From Candidatus Merdimorpha stercoravium (lineage in GTDB: Bacteria; Bacteroidota; Bacteroidia; Flavobacteriales; UBA1820): a stretch of DNA of 14,549 bases. Location of the stretch: NCBI GenBank assembly GCA_018715295.1, contig DVLY01000136.1, forward strand, positions 1 to 14,549. Reading direction: 5' to 3'. Both the position numbers and the translations under genes were made by a program. The notes under the pieces were generated by a model, which was not told where the DNA came from, made no database searches, and was given only the letters and a program-made list of their open reading frames with translations. Positions within the stretch are counted from its first letter, which is position 1; each line of letters starts with the position of its first letter. Shown here piece by piece: positions 8,492-14,549 of this stretch.

Positions 8492-8841
8492 CATTTTCCC
8501 TTCCAAAAATTTTAACACACATGGCGCATTTTTCATAAAAACACCCCTTGTTTTTCTGCATTCGCCACAATCGGAATGCTCTTTTTCGCCACTTGAATGA
8601 CAAATCGTCAATCTCCGTCCTTTCCCTATTTTAACACGCCGTTTTCTCCCTATCCCTTCCCATTACCATCTTCACCACGGTCATGGGAGCAAGGGAGCGA
8701 GCGCCATATTCACGCCGACGCGTATATATATTAATAAGGTGTATCCCGCCCGCTGGATCGCTTCCTCCCTGCTTGACCGATAGTGCTGCGAAGGGGTCGG
8801 GGACAAAAAACACTCAAAAATCAAAAAAACACCGAAAGCTG

Positions 8842-8872
8842 TTTGTCCGTTTGAAAAATTGTCATACCTTTG
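8842..8872 (+). promoter_or_regulatory. Bacteroides-type promoter for tRNA-Glu / tRNA-Glu / rpsT
   Basis: TTTG at 8842-8845, a 19-nt spacer, and TACCTTTG at 8865-8872 followed by CA fit the TTTG-N19-TAnnTTTG consensus exactly. Transcription would begin at about 8878-8882, some 30 nt before the first tRNA. No other promoter of this quality is seen before rpsT, so this one may drive all three genes. Confidence 0.8.
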
Positions 8873-8910
8873 CACTCGCTGTCGGGTACGGTATGTGCAC
8901 GACAACGCGC

Positions 8911-8985
8911 GGCCCGTTCGTCTAGAGGCTAGGACGTCAGATTTTCATTCTGGTAACAGGGGTTCGATTCCCCTACGGGCTACCA
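8911..8985 (+). tRNA. tRNA-Glu (anticodon UUC)
   Basis: A full cloverleaf can be drawn. The acceptor arm 8911-8917 pairs with 8975-8981 (G-U at the first pair), the anticodon stem TCAGA/TCTGG encloses the loop TTTTCAT, giving anticodon TTC, and the T arm AGGGG/CCCCT encloses TTCGATT. The discriminator is A and CCA is encoded (8983-8985). It reads GAA and, by wobble, GAG codons. Confidence 0.97.
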
Positions 8986-8987
8986 AC

Positions 8988-9005
8988 ACCGACCGAGAGG
9001 TCGGT
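8988..9005 (+). other. Hairpin in the spacer between the two tRNA genes
   Basis: A perfect 7-bp stem (8988-8994 with 8999-9005) with a GAGA tetraloop fills most of the 30-nt spacer. There is no T-run after it, so it is not a terminator. It may separate the two tRNAs during processing of a shared precursor. Confidence 0.5.
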
Positions 9006-9015
9006 TGCACTCCCC

Positions 9016-9090
9016 GGCCTGTTCGTCTAGGGGTTAGGACGCAAGATTCTCATTCTTGAAACAGGGGTTCGATTCCCCTACGGGCTACCA
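9016..9090 (+). tRNA. tRNA-Glu (anticodon CUC)
   Basis: The cloverleaf matches the neighbouring tRNA-Glu. The acceptor arm GGCCTGT pairs with ACGGGCT, the anticodon stem CAAGA/TCTTG is perfect and encloses TTCTCAT, giving anticodon CTC, and CCA is encoded (9088-9090). The last 31 bases (9060-9090) are identical to those of the upstream copy (8955-8985), and the 5' parts differ at only a few sites. It appears to be a diverged tandem duplicate specialised for GAG codons, with no promoter of its own in the 30-nt spacer. Confidence 0.97.
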
Positions 9091-9120
9091 AGCCTTCCGG
9101 AATACAGCCTCGCGGCCTGA

Positions 9121-9169
9121 CCGTTTCGGAAAACGGCGGAACAAAACAGACAAAGTCCCCCTTCAGGGG
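9121..9169 (+). ncRNA. Possible structured leader of rpsT
   Basis: Between the second tRNA and rpsT there are two short hairpins. CCGTTT (9121-9126) pairs with AAACGG (9131-9136) around CGGA, and CCCC (9158-9161) pairs with GGGG (9166-9169) around TTCA. No promoter of good quality is seen in this stretch. It could simply be processed spacer, or a leader at which S20 controls its own translation; autoregulation is known for S20 in other bacteria, but no matching motif was identified here. Confidence 0.3.
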
Positions 9170-9194
9170 CGAAACGAAAACAGTATTTGTAAAC

Positions 9195-9449
9195 ATGGCA
9201 AACCACAAATCGTCCATCAAGCGCATCCGTTCCAACGAAAAGAAACGTCTGCGCAATCGTTACTACCACAAAACGACCCGCAATGCGATCAAAAAACTGC
9301 GTCTGACCTCGGACAAGGCAGAAGCTACCGCATTGTTCCCCAAGGTGGTTTCGATGATAGACAAATTGGCGAAAAAGGACGTCATCCACAAGAACAAAGC
9401 CGCCAACCTCAAGAGCAAGCTCAGCAAGCACGTCGCTTCGCTGGCCTGA
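9195..9449 (+). CDS. rpsT: 30S ribosomal protein S20
   Basis: The 84-residue, strongly basic, helical protein opens with MANHKSSIKRIRSNEKKRLRN, the characteristic S20 start, followed by NAIKKLR and a C-terminal K-rich stretch (HKNKAANLKSKLSKHVASL). Length is typical. S20 binds 16S rRNA early in assembly of the small subunit. It lies 104 nt downstream of tRNA-Glu(CUC) on the same strand, with no intervening terminator or strong promoter, so it is probably read from the tRNA promoter. A terminator follows about 60 nt after its stop. Confidence 0.98.
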   Translation: MANHKSSIKRIRSNEKKRLRNRYYHKTTRNAIKKLRLTSDKAEATALFPKVVSMIDKLAKKDVIHKNKAANLKSKLSKHVASLA

Positions 9450-9508
9450 TTCGCTCTGCCCGCCCCGGCAATCGCTTACCGGGCGGTGTTTCTCGATCGA
9501 CACACATC

Positions 9509-9548
9509 AACTCCACGGTCCGAAAAGACGTGGAGTTAATTGTTTTTT
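9509..9548 (+). terminator. Intrinsic terminator after rpsT
   Basis: AACTCCACG (9509-9517) pairs with CGTGGAGTT (9529-9537), with further pairing possible in the loop, followed by AATTG and T6 (9543-9548). It ends the tRNA-rpsT transcript only 22 nt before the next start codon. An imperfect GC-rich repeat at about 9461-9487 lies between it and rpsT. Confidence 0.8.
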
Positions 9549-9570
9549 ACCCGCCTCACCCCCTCTACCC

Positions 9571-10092
9571 ATGGACAAAACCCTCGTCGAAGCCATCCGA
9601 TACGCCGTCTGCGCCCACCAGGACGTCAACGAAAGCTATGACGGCGCGCCCTACTCGCTGCACCTGGCGATGGCCGCCCACTACGCCGACATTTTTTCGT
9701 ATCTGCTGCCTCCCCAGGAGCGCGACGAAACCCTCGCCGCCGTATGGCTCCACGATGTGATCGAAGACTGCCGACGCTCCTACAACGACGTAAAGGCCGT
9801 TTTCGGGGAGAAAATCGCCGAACTGGTCTTCGCCGTGACCAACAACCGGGGACGCACGCGCCACGAACGCGCCAACGACGACTACTACCGGGGGATCGTC
9901 GCCACGCCGTATGCGACCTTCGTCAAACTGTGCGACCGTCTGGCCAACGCCCAATACTCTGCCGCGAGAGGCGATGCGCGGATGGTGGCGGTCTATCGGG
10001 CGGAACTCGATGCTTTTCTGGAAAAACTTTCCGCCGCACGGGAAGCGGACTACGCGCCCATGCGGGAGGAGCTGAAAAAGATCCTGAAATAA
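9571..10092 (+). CDS. Small HD-domain phosphohydrolase of the SpoT/MESH1 type
   Basis: The 173-residue protein consists of a single HD domain with the order of motifs seen in the hydrolase half of RelA/SpoT proteins and in MESH1-like small alarmone hydrolases. These are AH (15-16), GAPYSLH (25-31, where the family has GxPYxxHP), the metal-binding HD pair inside WLHDVIED (59-66; His61, Asp62, Glu65, Asp66), FGEKIAELVFAVTN (78-91), and VKLCDRLAN (118-126, with Asp122). All predicted Mn-binding residues (His31, His61, Asp62, Asp122) are present, so it is likely active. In the family the reaction is removal of the 3'-diphosphate of (p)ppGpp; other nucleotide substrates cannot be excluded. No synthetase, TGS or ACT domain follows. 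The start codon is 22 nt past the rpsT terminator, and no promoter is visible in that gap. Confidence 0.8.
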   Translation: MDKTLVEAIRYAVCAHQDVNESYDGAPYSLHLAMAAHYADIFSYLLPPQERDETLAAVWLHDVIEDCRRSYNDVKAVFGEKIAELVFAVTNNRGRTRHERANDDYYRGIVATPYATFVKLCDRLANAQYSAARGDARMVAVYRAELDAFLEKLSAAREADYAPMREELKKILK

Positions 10093-10116
10093 ATCCTGCA
10101 TCCTTTCTCCAGGGGT

Positions 10117-10169
10117 GCGTGCAAGCAAAAGCGGCGGGGGCTTTGCCCCCGCCGCTTTTGCTTGCACGC
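10117..10169. terminator. Perfect 25-bp inverted repeat, probable bidirectional terminator
   Basis: Arm 10117-10141 is the exact reverse complement of arm 10145-10169, with a TTT loop. The inner 11 bp are almost all G/C and are flanked by AAAA on the left and TTTT on the right. Each strand therefore has a GC hairpin followed by a short U-tract, as expected between two convergent genes (the HD protein and btuG). The outer 10 bp make it longer than a normal terminator. Confidence 0.75.
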
Positions 10170-10187
10170 CTTCCTGAAAGGTAGCCC

Positions 10188-11312
10188 CTACTCTTTTCCC
10201 GACTTGAAACAAAACGCTCCGGGGATGATATCCACCTTGAATTCATCGACCAGTTCCCCCTGCGGGGTAAAACGAAAGACCGTCCCGCGCTGGGTATAGT
10301 CGATCGCATCGCTCACGTACAACTCGTCGGTATAGGGATTGACCCCCAAAGCATAGAACAAACGGGAATCCTCCGCAATGAGCGGCTGGGCCGGCAAGGC
10401 GGTATCCTCCACGCCCATGCTGTAAATCCCGCTGTTGGGCACCGTACCGCTGGCCCAACTGCCATTGATGTAGTAAAGCCGGTCGCCCTGCGCATTGATA
10501 CAAAGCTCCGAAGGGGAAGCCTGCAAGTCGGGAAAGCGAAAGATCGCCTCTACCGCAAACTGGCGCGCATCGATACGGATCAGCGTCGCCTGATCCTGCC
10601 CATACGGCGAGCCGGCGTACCCCCCGTCGGAGAGCACCCACAGTTTGCCGTTCTTGTCCAGCGCCATACTGTTCGGCTGGCGGGTGACGGAAAGCGAATC
10701 GACCACCTTGTCCGTCTCGGTATCGATCTTGTACACCTTGTCGTTGTACGACCAGCTGCACACATAGACATACTGTCCGTAGCGAACCATCTGCTCGGTA
10801 CCGTTCACCTTGCCCGGCCCCTTGGTCGTGCCCATGTAAACACGCCCCGTGATCTCGTATGTACGGGGATCGACCACCGCCATCGAAGGGCTGTACAAGT
10901 CGGATATGTAGATCTTGTCCTCGGAAATCACCTGAATGTAACGCGGAGATGTAAGCCCCGAGATCGCCCCGAGATACTTGAACGTATTGAGATCGATCAC
11001 ATAGACCTTGCCGGAATTGTTCACCACCACGAACCCTTTCCCGTCCACGACAGCCATCGACTGGCACACATCGCCCAAGGGAAAGTTGTTGGCATTGTAA
11101 AACACCTGGTTGTAAACCGTCTTGGAGGCGGGATCGTAGTACGAGAGGGAGGCATTTCCGTACATGAAATTGCCTTCATTGCATACGAACACCCCCTCCC
11201 CGGGACAGTCGTACTGCCGTCCGCCGGTGATCAGGTCATTTGCGCAGGAGCAAAGCCCCACTACGCAAAGCAAAAGCAGCATTCTGCCCCATTTTCCTTT
11301 CATCGCCGTCAT
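10188..11312 (-). CDS. btuG: BtuG-like beta-propeller surface lipoprotein (corrinoid binding)
   Basis: The 374-residue product has a lipoprotein signal peptide (lipobox GLCSC, Cys23). The mature part opens with EGVFVCNEGNFMYGNASLSYYDP, the hallmark of the DUF5074/YncE-like propeller family. It continues with blade-like repeats such as KVYVIDLNTFKYLG, SMAVVDPRTYEITGRV, DKVYKIDTETDKVVDSLSV, GTVFRFTPQGELVDEF. In Bacteroides thetaiotaomicron, BtuG is a seven-bladed propeller on the cell surface that binds vitamin B12 with extreme affinity and passes it to BtuB. Here the gene directly follows a BtuB-like receptor, and its ATG overlaps that gene's TGA (ATGA, 11312-11309), so translation is probably coupled. 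A second ATG at codon 4 is an alternative start. Corrinoid specificity is inferred from family and context. Confidence 0.8.
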   Translation of the reverse strand: MTAMKGKWGRMLLLLCVVGLCSCANDLITGGRQYDCPGEGVFVCNEGNFMYGNASLSYYDPASKTVYNQVFYNANNFPLGDVCQSMAVVDGKGFVVVNNSGKVYVIDLNTFKYLGAISGLTSPRYIQVISEDKIYISDLYSPSMAVVDPRTYEITGRVYMGTTKGPGKVNGTEQMVRYGQYVYVCSWSYNDKVYKIDTETDKVVDSLSVTRQPNSMALDKNGKLWVLSDGGYAGSPYGQDQATLIRIDARQFAVEAIFRFPDLQASPSELCINAQGDRLYYINGSWASGTVPNSGIYSMGVEDTALPAQPLIAEDSRLFYALGVNPYTDELYVSDAIDYTQRGTVFRFTPQGELVDEFKVDIIPGAFCFKSGKE

Positions 11313-13252
11313 TTATACGAGATTTTTACCGAAAACAGATAATTCCTCCCCGGCATCGCCCGCCAGAGGATGGCCTGATACTTCCGGTCGAATACATTGT
11401 TGATCTTGGCCGCCACCTCCACGGCGCAGCCGTTTTTCCAGGTAAAGCGCTTGCCCACCGTCATGTTGTGGATGTCGTACGCCGGCAGGGTGTGCCGCGT
11501 GGATTCGTTGCTCGAAGTGGTATAGCGTTCCGAAACCGCCGACCAAACGTAATACAGGTAAAACCCCCGGTAAGCACCGTCGAGCATCACATTGCCCTTG
11601 TGCACCGGGATGTAGATGAGCTGCCGTCCCCGGGACTGGTCGTCCTCCAGGGTCGGGTCTTCGTTGGTGGTGCGGGTATAGGCGTAGTTGCCCGAAAGGT
11701 TGAGCGAAAGCTCCTGGTGGGCATACCCGAGTGAAAGTTCGATCTCCGTCCCGCGGGAGAAGACCTTCTTTACGTTCTCGGCCGTCCAATACCGGAATTC
11801 GCTCGGCCGCCACATGATCCAGTCGTCGATCCAGGACAGATACCCGGTCAGGGTCCCGGAGAAGGTAAACCGTCCGAGACTGCGGGAATAGTCGACCGAG
11901 AGGTCGGTGGTATAGCCTTCCTCGGGACGCAAATCGGGATTGCCGCCCGGAAGCCAATACAGATCGTTCAGGGTAGGCTGGTGGTAGTTGCGCGTACCGT
12001 TGAGTTTGACATAGAGTTTTTCCCGGGAAAAAGGGCGGAATTCCGCGCCGACCGAAGGCATCAAGGGGGAAAAATCGTCATCGGTCAAGTCCTCGCGCAG
12101 CAAGGCGTATCCCGAAAACCAGTCCGTAAAGCGATAGTGCGCCGAGAGGCTGGCCCCGAACTCGGTCCGCTCGGCCGAATACCCTTCCTCGGTGATCCGG
12201 TCGAAGATATTGACCGCATGGTAATTGCCGTTGAACATCGCCTTGACCGACAGCCGGGACGAAGGGTGGTACTCCAACGTGTATTTGTTGTAAAAACTGT
12301 AGATCACGCTGCGCGAGTCGTAGCTGACAAACGGCCCGAGTTCCGTCTCATTGGCCAGGTAATAGTCGATGTTCCCGGTGGTAAAGCCGGTGGTGAAGTT
12401 GCTGCGGAACTTTTCCCAGAACTTGTCCCAGCGCCCTACCACGCGCAGGTCGTTGTCGGTCTGTTTTTCGGTACGCCCCAAACCCTGATAGGACATGATG
12501 GTGGGCAGGTTGCGATCGGCATGGGTAAACCAGGCATTGACCGAAAGGTAATTGTTCCGCCCGGCATCGTAGTACAGGTCCAGCACCCCGCCGTGTTTCT
12601 TGTAGTCGGCGTTGGTCTGCTTGACCACCTCGAAGGGCGGGATGGCCCGGTTGAGATACTCGAAATCGTTCTCGGCCATATCGTACATGTAGCGCAAACG
12701 CGCCTGGAATTTTCCCGTATCGCCCCCGACCGAAAAGAAGGTCTGGTAAGTCCCGTAACTGCCGGACGTCTGCATGAGCGAGGCGTAGAGTTTCTCCCCC
12801 CGACGCGGCCGGGAGGAAAGGCTCACTTCCCCGCCCAACGCCCCGCTGCCGTCCTGCAGCGAACTTCCCCCGTGGTACAGTTCCGTCTGATCGACGAACC
12901 ACACGGGGATCAGGGAAAAATCCACCTGCCCCAGCATCGGGTTGTTGATGTTCACCCCGTTCCACAAGACCTGCGTGTGGGAAGCCGCCGTACCCCGGAA
13001 CGAGACGGTCGCGGTGGAGCCTTGCCCGTAGGTCTTGACAAAGATCGAAGAATGCTTGGCGAGCAGTTCGGCGAAGGAGTCCGTGGCCGACTCGGCCATG
13101 CGTACCGAATCGATCACCGTGCGGGTGAGCGCCTGCTCCTTGACCGGGCGGGCGGTTACCACCACATCGCGCAGCATTCCCCCCTCGACCTCCTGGGCAG
13201 CCACTCCTCCCGAAAGTCCCCCTGCCACGAACAAAAACAAGTACTTTTTCAT
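11309..13252 (-). CDS. btuB: BtuB-like TonB-dependent outer-membrane receptor
   Basis: The 647-residue product has a signal peptide (cleavage about residue 19, GVAAQ), a TonB box (LRDVVVTARP, 27-36), then a plug (SFAELLAKHSSIFVKTYGQGSTATVSFRG, TQVLWNGVNINNPMLG, GGSSLQDGSGALGGEVSL). The barrel includes the conserved PTLNDLYWLPGGNPDLRPEEG segment and ends in NVFDRKYQAILWRAMPGRNYLFSVKISYK. It lacks the N-terminal extension domain of SusC proteins, and its length suits vitamin or siderophore receptors such as BtuB. The gene is 15 nt downstream of the lipoprotein gene and overlaps the BtuG-like gene by 4 nt, so the three form one operon. The neighbouring BtuG homologue is the main reason for calling corrinoids as substrate; a different small cofactor or chelate is possible. 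Confidence 0.8.
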   Translation of the reverse strand: MKKYLFLFVAGGLSGGVAAQEVEGGMLRDVVVTARPVKEQALTRTVIDSVRMAESATDSFAELLAKHSSIFVKTYGQGSTATVSFRGTAASHTQVLWNGVNINNPMLGQVDFSLIPVWFVDQTELYHGGSSLQDGSGALGGEVSLSSRPRRGEKLYASLMQTSGSYGTYQTFFSVGGDTGKFQARLRYMYDMAENDFEYLNRAIPPFEVVKQTNADYKKHGGVLDLYYDAGRNNYLSVNAWFTHADRNLPTIMSYQGLGRTEKQTDNDLRVVGRWDKFWEKFRSNFTTGFTTGNIDYYLANETELGPFVSYDSRSVIYSFYNKYTLEYHPSSRLSVKAMFNGNYHAVNIFDRITEEGYSAERTEFGASLSAHYRFTDWFSGYALLREDLTDDDFSPLMPSVGAEFRPFSREKLYVKLNGTRNYHQPTLNDLYWLPGGNPDLRPEEGYTTDLSVDYSRSLGRFTFSGTLTGYLSWIDDWIMWRPSEFRYWTAENVKKVFSRGTEIELSLGYAHQELSLNLSGNYAYTRTTNEDPTLEDDQSRGRQLIYIPVHKGNVMLDGAYRGFYLYYVWSAVSERYTTSSNESTRHTLPAYDIHNMTVGKRFTWKNGCAVEVAAKINNVFDRKYQAILWRAMPGRNYLFSVKISYK

Positions 13253-13267
13253 TGCGCGGTCTTTACA

Positions 13268-14512
13268 TCATTTGGGTGCGGAGAGGGAAATGGCACCGCA
13301 CACTTCGGTCGAACCCTCGCCGGTGGCTGCCGAAGCCGATCCGCCCGCCAGAGTCGAAAGGGAAATAGCTCCGCATACCTCGGTCGAACCCTCGCCCAAC
13401 CATCCTGCACCTTGGTTTACACAGGTATAGACCTTGATAAAATCCACCGCCGGCAAGGAAACCGAACGTCCCTGGGCGTCCACCGCATTGGAAATATCGA
13501 ACTTGTTGCTCTTCTTGGTATCCTCGTCCAGATTGACGATGGTCTCGTAGTCGTCCGAATAATTGTCCGCGTAGCCGCGCCCGGCTGCCGCATTGTACCA
13601 GTACTCCTGGTCGTATTCTTCGCTGCGGTCTTCCACCAGGTTGCGCAGGCATGTCCCGGTAAAGGACAACTCGGCCGGATTGTCCGAAAGGAACAAGGGC
13701 CAATAGGACTGGCTGTGGAAAGCGATGGTCCCCGAGACATCCAGATAGCCGCTGCCGCCGTCCGAAGCCGTCCAATACACATTCTGCGCCGAGGACACGT
13801 CTGCCGGCCGGGAATACGTGAGGGTATAGTTCTTTTTCGTCGAGGCCAAGTCGTAATCCTCGCCCGCCAGCTCGTACCACTCGTCGGCATCGGGCAGTCC
13901 GTTGCCATTGCGGTCGAAAGCCACCATCACCGCGCCCGGCTCACTGCTGCCATCGAACGCATTGCCGCGGATGACGAAATCGTACCCCGACTGGTTGAGC
14001 ACCGAATGGTCGAACTTGAACACGATGTATCCACCGAAAGCCCCGAGCGAAACGCCGGACAGTTCACCCAACAATTCCTGAGGACCGATGATGCTGCGCG
14101 CCCGCTCGGGAGTGCCCCACGCGGCCGCATTGATAAACTGGCCCGGGGCCGGACGGTATTCCACCACGTCGGAGATCCACTTGGACGACGTTTCCAGCAC
14201 GGGACGCACAGCATAGACCTGCGTAGTGTAAGTAGCGGACGAAGTCTTGAGTTCCAAGTGATAAACTCCCTGTTTGGCCGGGGTGAATTCATAACGAGCC
14301 GAGGTCGCCACCTCTTTCCCATCCAGATACCAATGGTATCCATCGGCCTTTACCCCGAGTTCGAACACCGTTTTCCCGTACACGGGAGCTGTCGCTTCCC
14401 GTGCAGTGAGCACATCAAACTGAGCCTCTCCGTCACCCCCCAAGGGACCATACTTGGTACATGCAATCACTAACAGCGCTGCAAGGGCACAGAACGCACT
14501 TTTTTTAACCAT
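13268..14512 (-). CDS. Cell-surface lipoprotein of the corrinoid-uptake locus, with duplicated C-terminus
   Basis: The 414-residue product has a lipobox (VIAC, Cys18). Residues about 35-103 look like a PKD/Ig-like beta domain (GYHWYLDGKEVATSARYEFTPAKQGVYHLELK). Residues about 110-372 form a second domain with GAFGGYIVFKFDHSV and GYDFVIRGNAFDGSSEPGAVMV, a pattern I recognise from Bacteroidota proteins usually annotated only as cell surface protein. A loop at 200-211 (D-R-N-G-N-G-L-P-D-A-D-E) fits the EF-hand/dockerin-type calcium-binding spacing. The C-terminus carries two copies of GEGSTEVCGAISLS (373-386 and 398-411), each with one Cys. It is the first gene of the operon visible here, 15 nt before btuB. 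A role as an extra surface binding or docking factor for corrinoid uptake is inferred from context; similarity to BtuH is untested. Confidence 0.75.
   Translation of the reverse strand: MVKKSAFCALAALLVIACTKYGPLGGDGEAQFDVLTAREATAPVYGKTVFELGVKADGYHWYLDGKEVATSARYEFTPAKQGVYHLELKTSSATYTTQVYAVRPVLETSSKWISDVVEYRPAPGQFINAAAWGTPERARSIIGPQELLGELSGVSLGAFGGYIVFKFDHSVLNQSGYDFVIRGNAFDGSSEPGAVMVAFDRNGNGLPDADEWYELAGEDYDLASTKKNYTLTYSRPADVSSAQNVYWTASDGGSGYLDVSGTIAFHSQSYWPLFLSDNPAELSFTGTCLRNLVEDRSEEYDQEYWYNAAAGRGYADNYSDDYETIVNLDEDTKKSNKFDISNAVDAQGRSVSLPAVDFIKVYTCVNQGAGWLGEGSTEVCGAISLSTLAGGSASAATGEGSTEVCGAISLSAPK
13280..13396 (-). repeat. Tandem 42-bp repeat encoding the duplicated C-terminal peptide
   Basis: Copies at 13396-13355 and 13321-13280 share 36 of 42 bases and are separated by 33 bp, giving a 75-bp (25-codon) period. 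All six differences are silent, so both encode the same 14 residues. The 11-residue linker between them (TLAGGSASAAT) is small and flexible. Confidence 0.9.
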
Positions 14513-14549
14513 AGCTTACTTTTTTTCTTTTTACCAAAAATGGGGCAAC

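Larger units (their letters stand above)
8388..8841. other. Long non-coding region between susC and the tRNA promoter
   Basis: About 450 nt with no convincing gene on either strand. The short open frames here have no recognisable protein character and one runs into tRNA-Glu. Visible items are the susC -7 candidate (8421-8428), a terminator-like hairpin on the minus strand (8463-8491), and an AT-rich alternating stretch at about 8720-8736 inside more GC-rich sequence. The stretch from 8492 to 8841 holds nothing I can name. An unannotated small RNA or a regulator-binding region for susCD is possible. Confidence 0.5.

Noticed and set aside
8631..8925. Short open frames on both strands between susC and the tRNAs
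   Set aside because: The plus-strand frame runs into tRNA-Glu and the minus-strand ones have no protein character or start-site support.
8955..9090. Repeated tRNA 3' ends (31 bp identical) as integration att sites
   Set aside because: The repeat is explained by two complete tandem tRNA-Glu genes. No integrase or mobile cargo lies between them.
9182..9189. AGTATTTG just before rpsT as a possible promoter
   Set aside because: It lacks the leading TA and a -33 partner, and it would place the transcription start on the start codon itself.
11981..14473. 830-codon plus-strand open frame opposite btuB and the surface lipoprotein
   Set aside because: It spans two minus-strand genes and their junction and has no recognisable domain. 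It reflects GC-rich third positions of the genes on the other strand.
14513..14549. Cobalamin riboswitch before the lipoprotein gene
   Set aside because: Only 37 nt are available and they show an A-rich leader, not riboswitch core elements. It may lie beyond the window but cannot be claimed.

Overview
The window looks like a chromosomal segment of a Bacteroidota bacterium, most likely order Bacteroidales. The evidence is a SusC/SusD outer-membrane pair, several lipoproteins, TonB-dependent receptors, and promoters of the Bacteroides type (TTTG, a 19-20 nt spacer, then TAnnTTTG), with no Shine-Dalgarno-like sequence before the start codons I examined. The fairly GC-rich coding sequence would suit a Rikenellaceae/Alistipes-like genome, but that finer placement is only an inference.

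Left part (1-2847, + strand): the C-terminal tail of a membrane protein, then a PstS-like substrate-binding lipoprotein and a secreted TPR-repeat protein, closed by a strong hairpin terminator at 2818-2847. From general knowledge of Bacteroidota genomes, such a PstS-like/TPR pair often follows exbB-exbD-tonB genes; those genes, if present, lie outside this window.

Middle-left (3100-8387, - strand): a susC-susD pair with its own terminator (3596-3624). Beyond that terminator is a lone gene resembling the phage distal tail (Dit-like) component, with its own well-formed promoter and a GTG start. About 520 nt of non-coding DNA lies upstream of susC.

Middle-right (8842-10169, + strand): a promoter, tRNA-Glu(UUC), tRNA-Glu(CUC) and rpsT (ribosomal protein S20), apparently one transcript, followed by a terminator. 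A small HD-domain protein of the SpoT/MESH1 hydrolase type comes next. A perfect 25-bp inverted repeat separates it from the convergent genes to its right.

Right part (10188-14512, - strand): a tight three-gene operon encoding a surface-type lipoprotein with a Ca-binding-like loop, a BtuB-like TonB-dependent receptor and a BtuG-like beta-propeller lipoprotein (the last two overlap by ATGA). By analogy with Bacteroides BtuB-BtuG, this is probably a corrinoid (vitamin B12) uptake system. A cobalamin riboswitch, if there is one, would lie just past the right edge.

The least ordinary items are the orphan phage-tail-like gene, the tandemly duplicated C-terminus of the corrinoid-locus lipoprotein (two 14-residue copies identical in protein but with six silent DNA differences), and the small alarmone-hydrolase-like gene directly behind rpsT.
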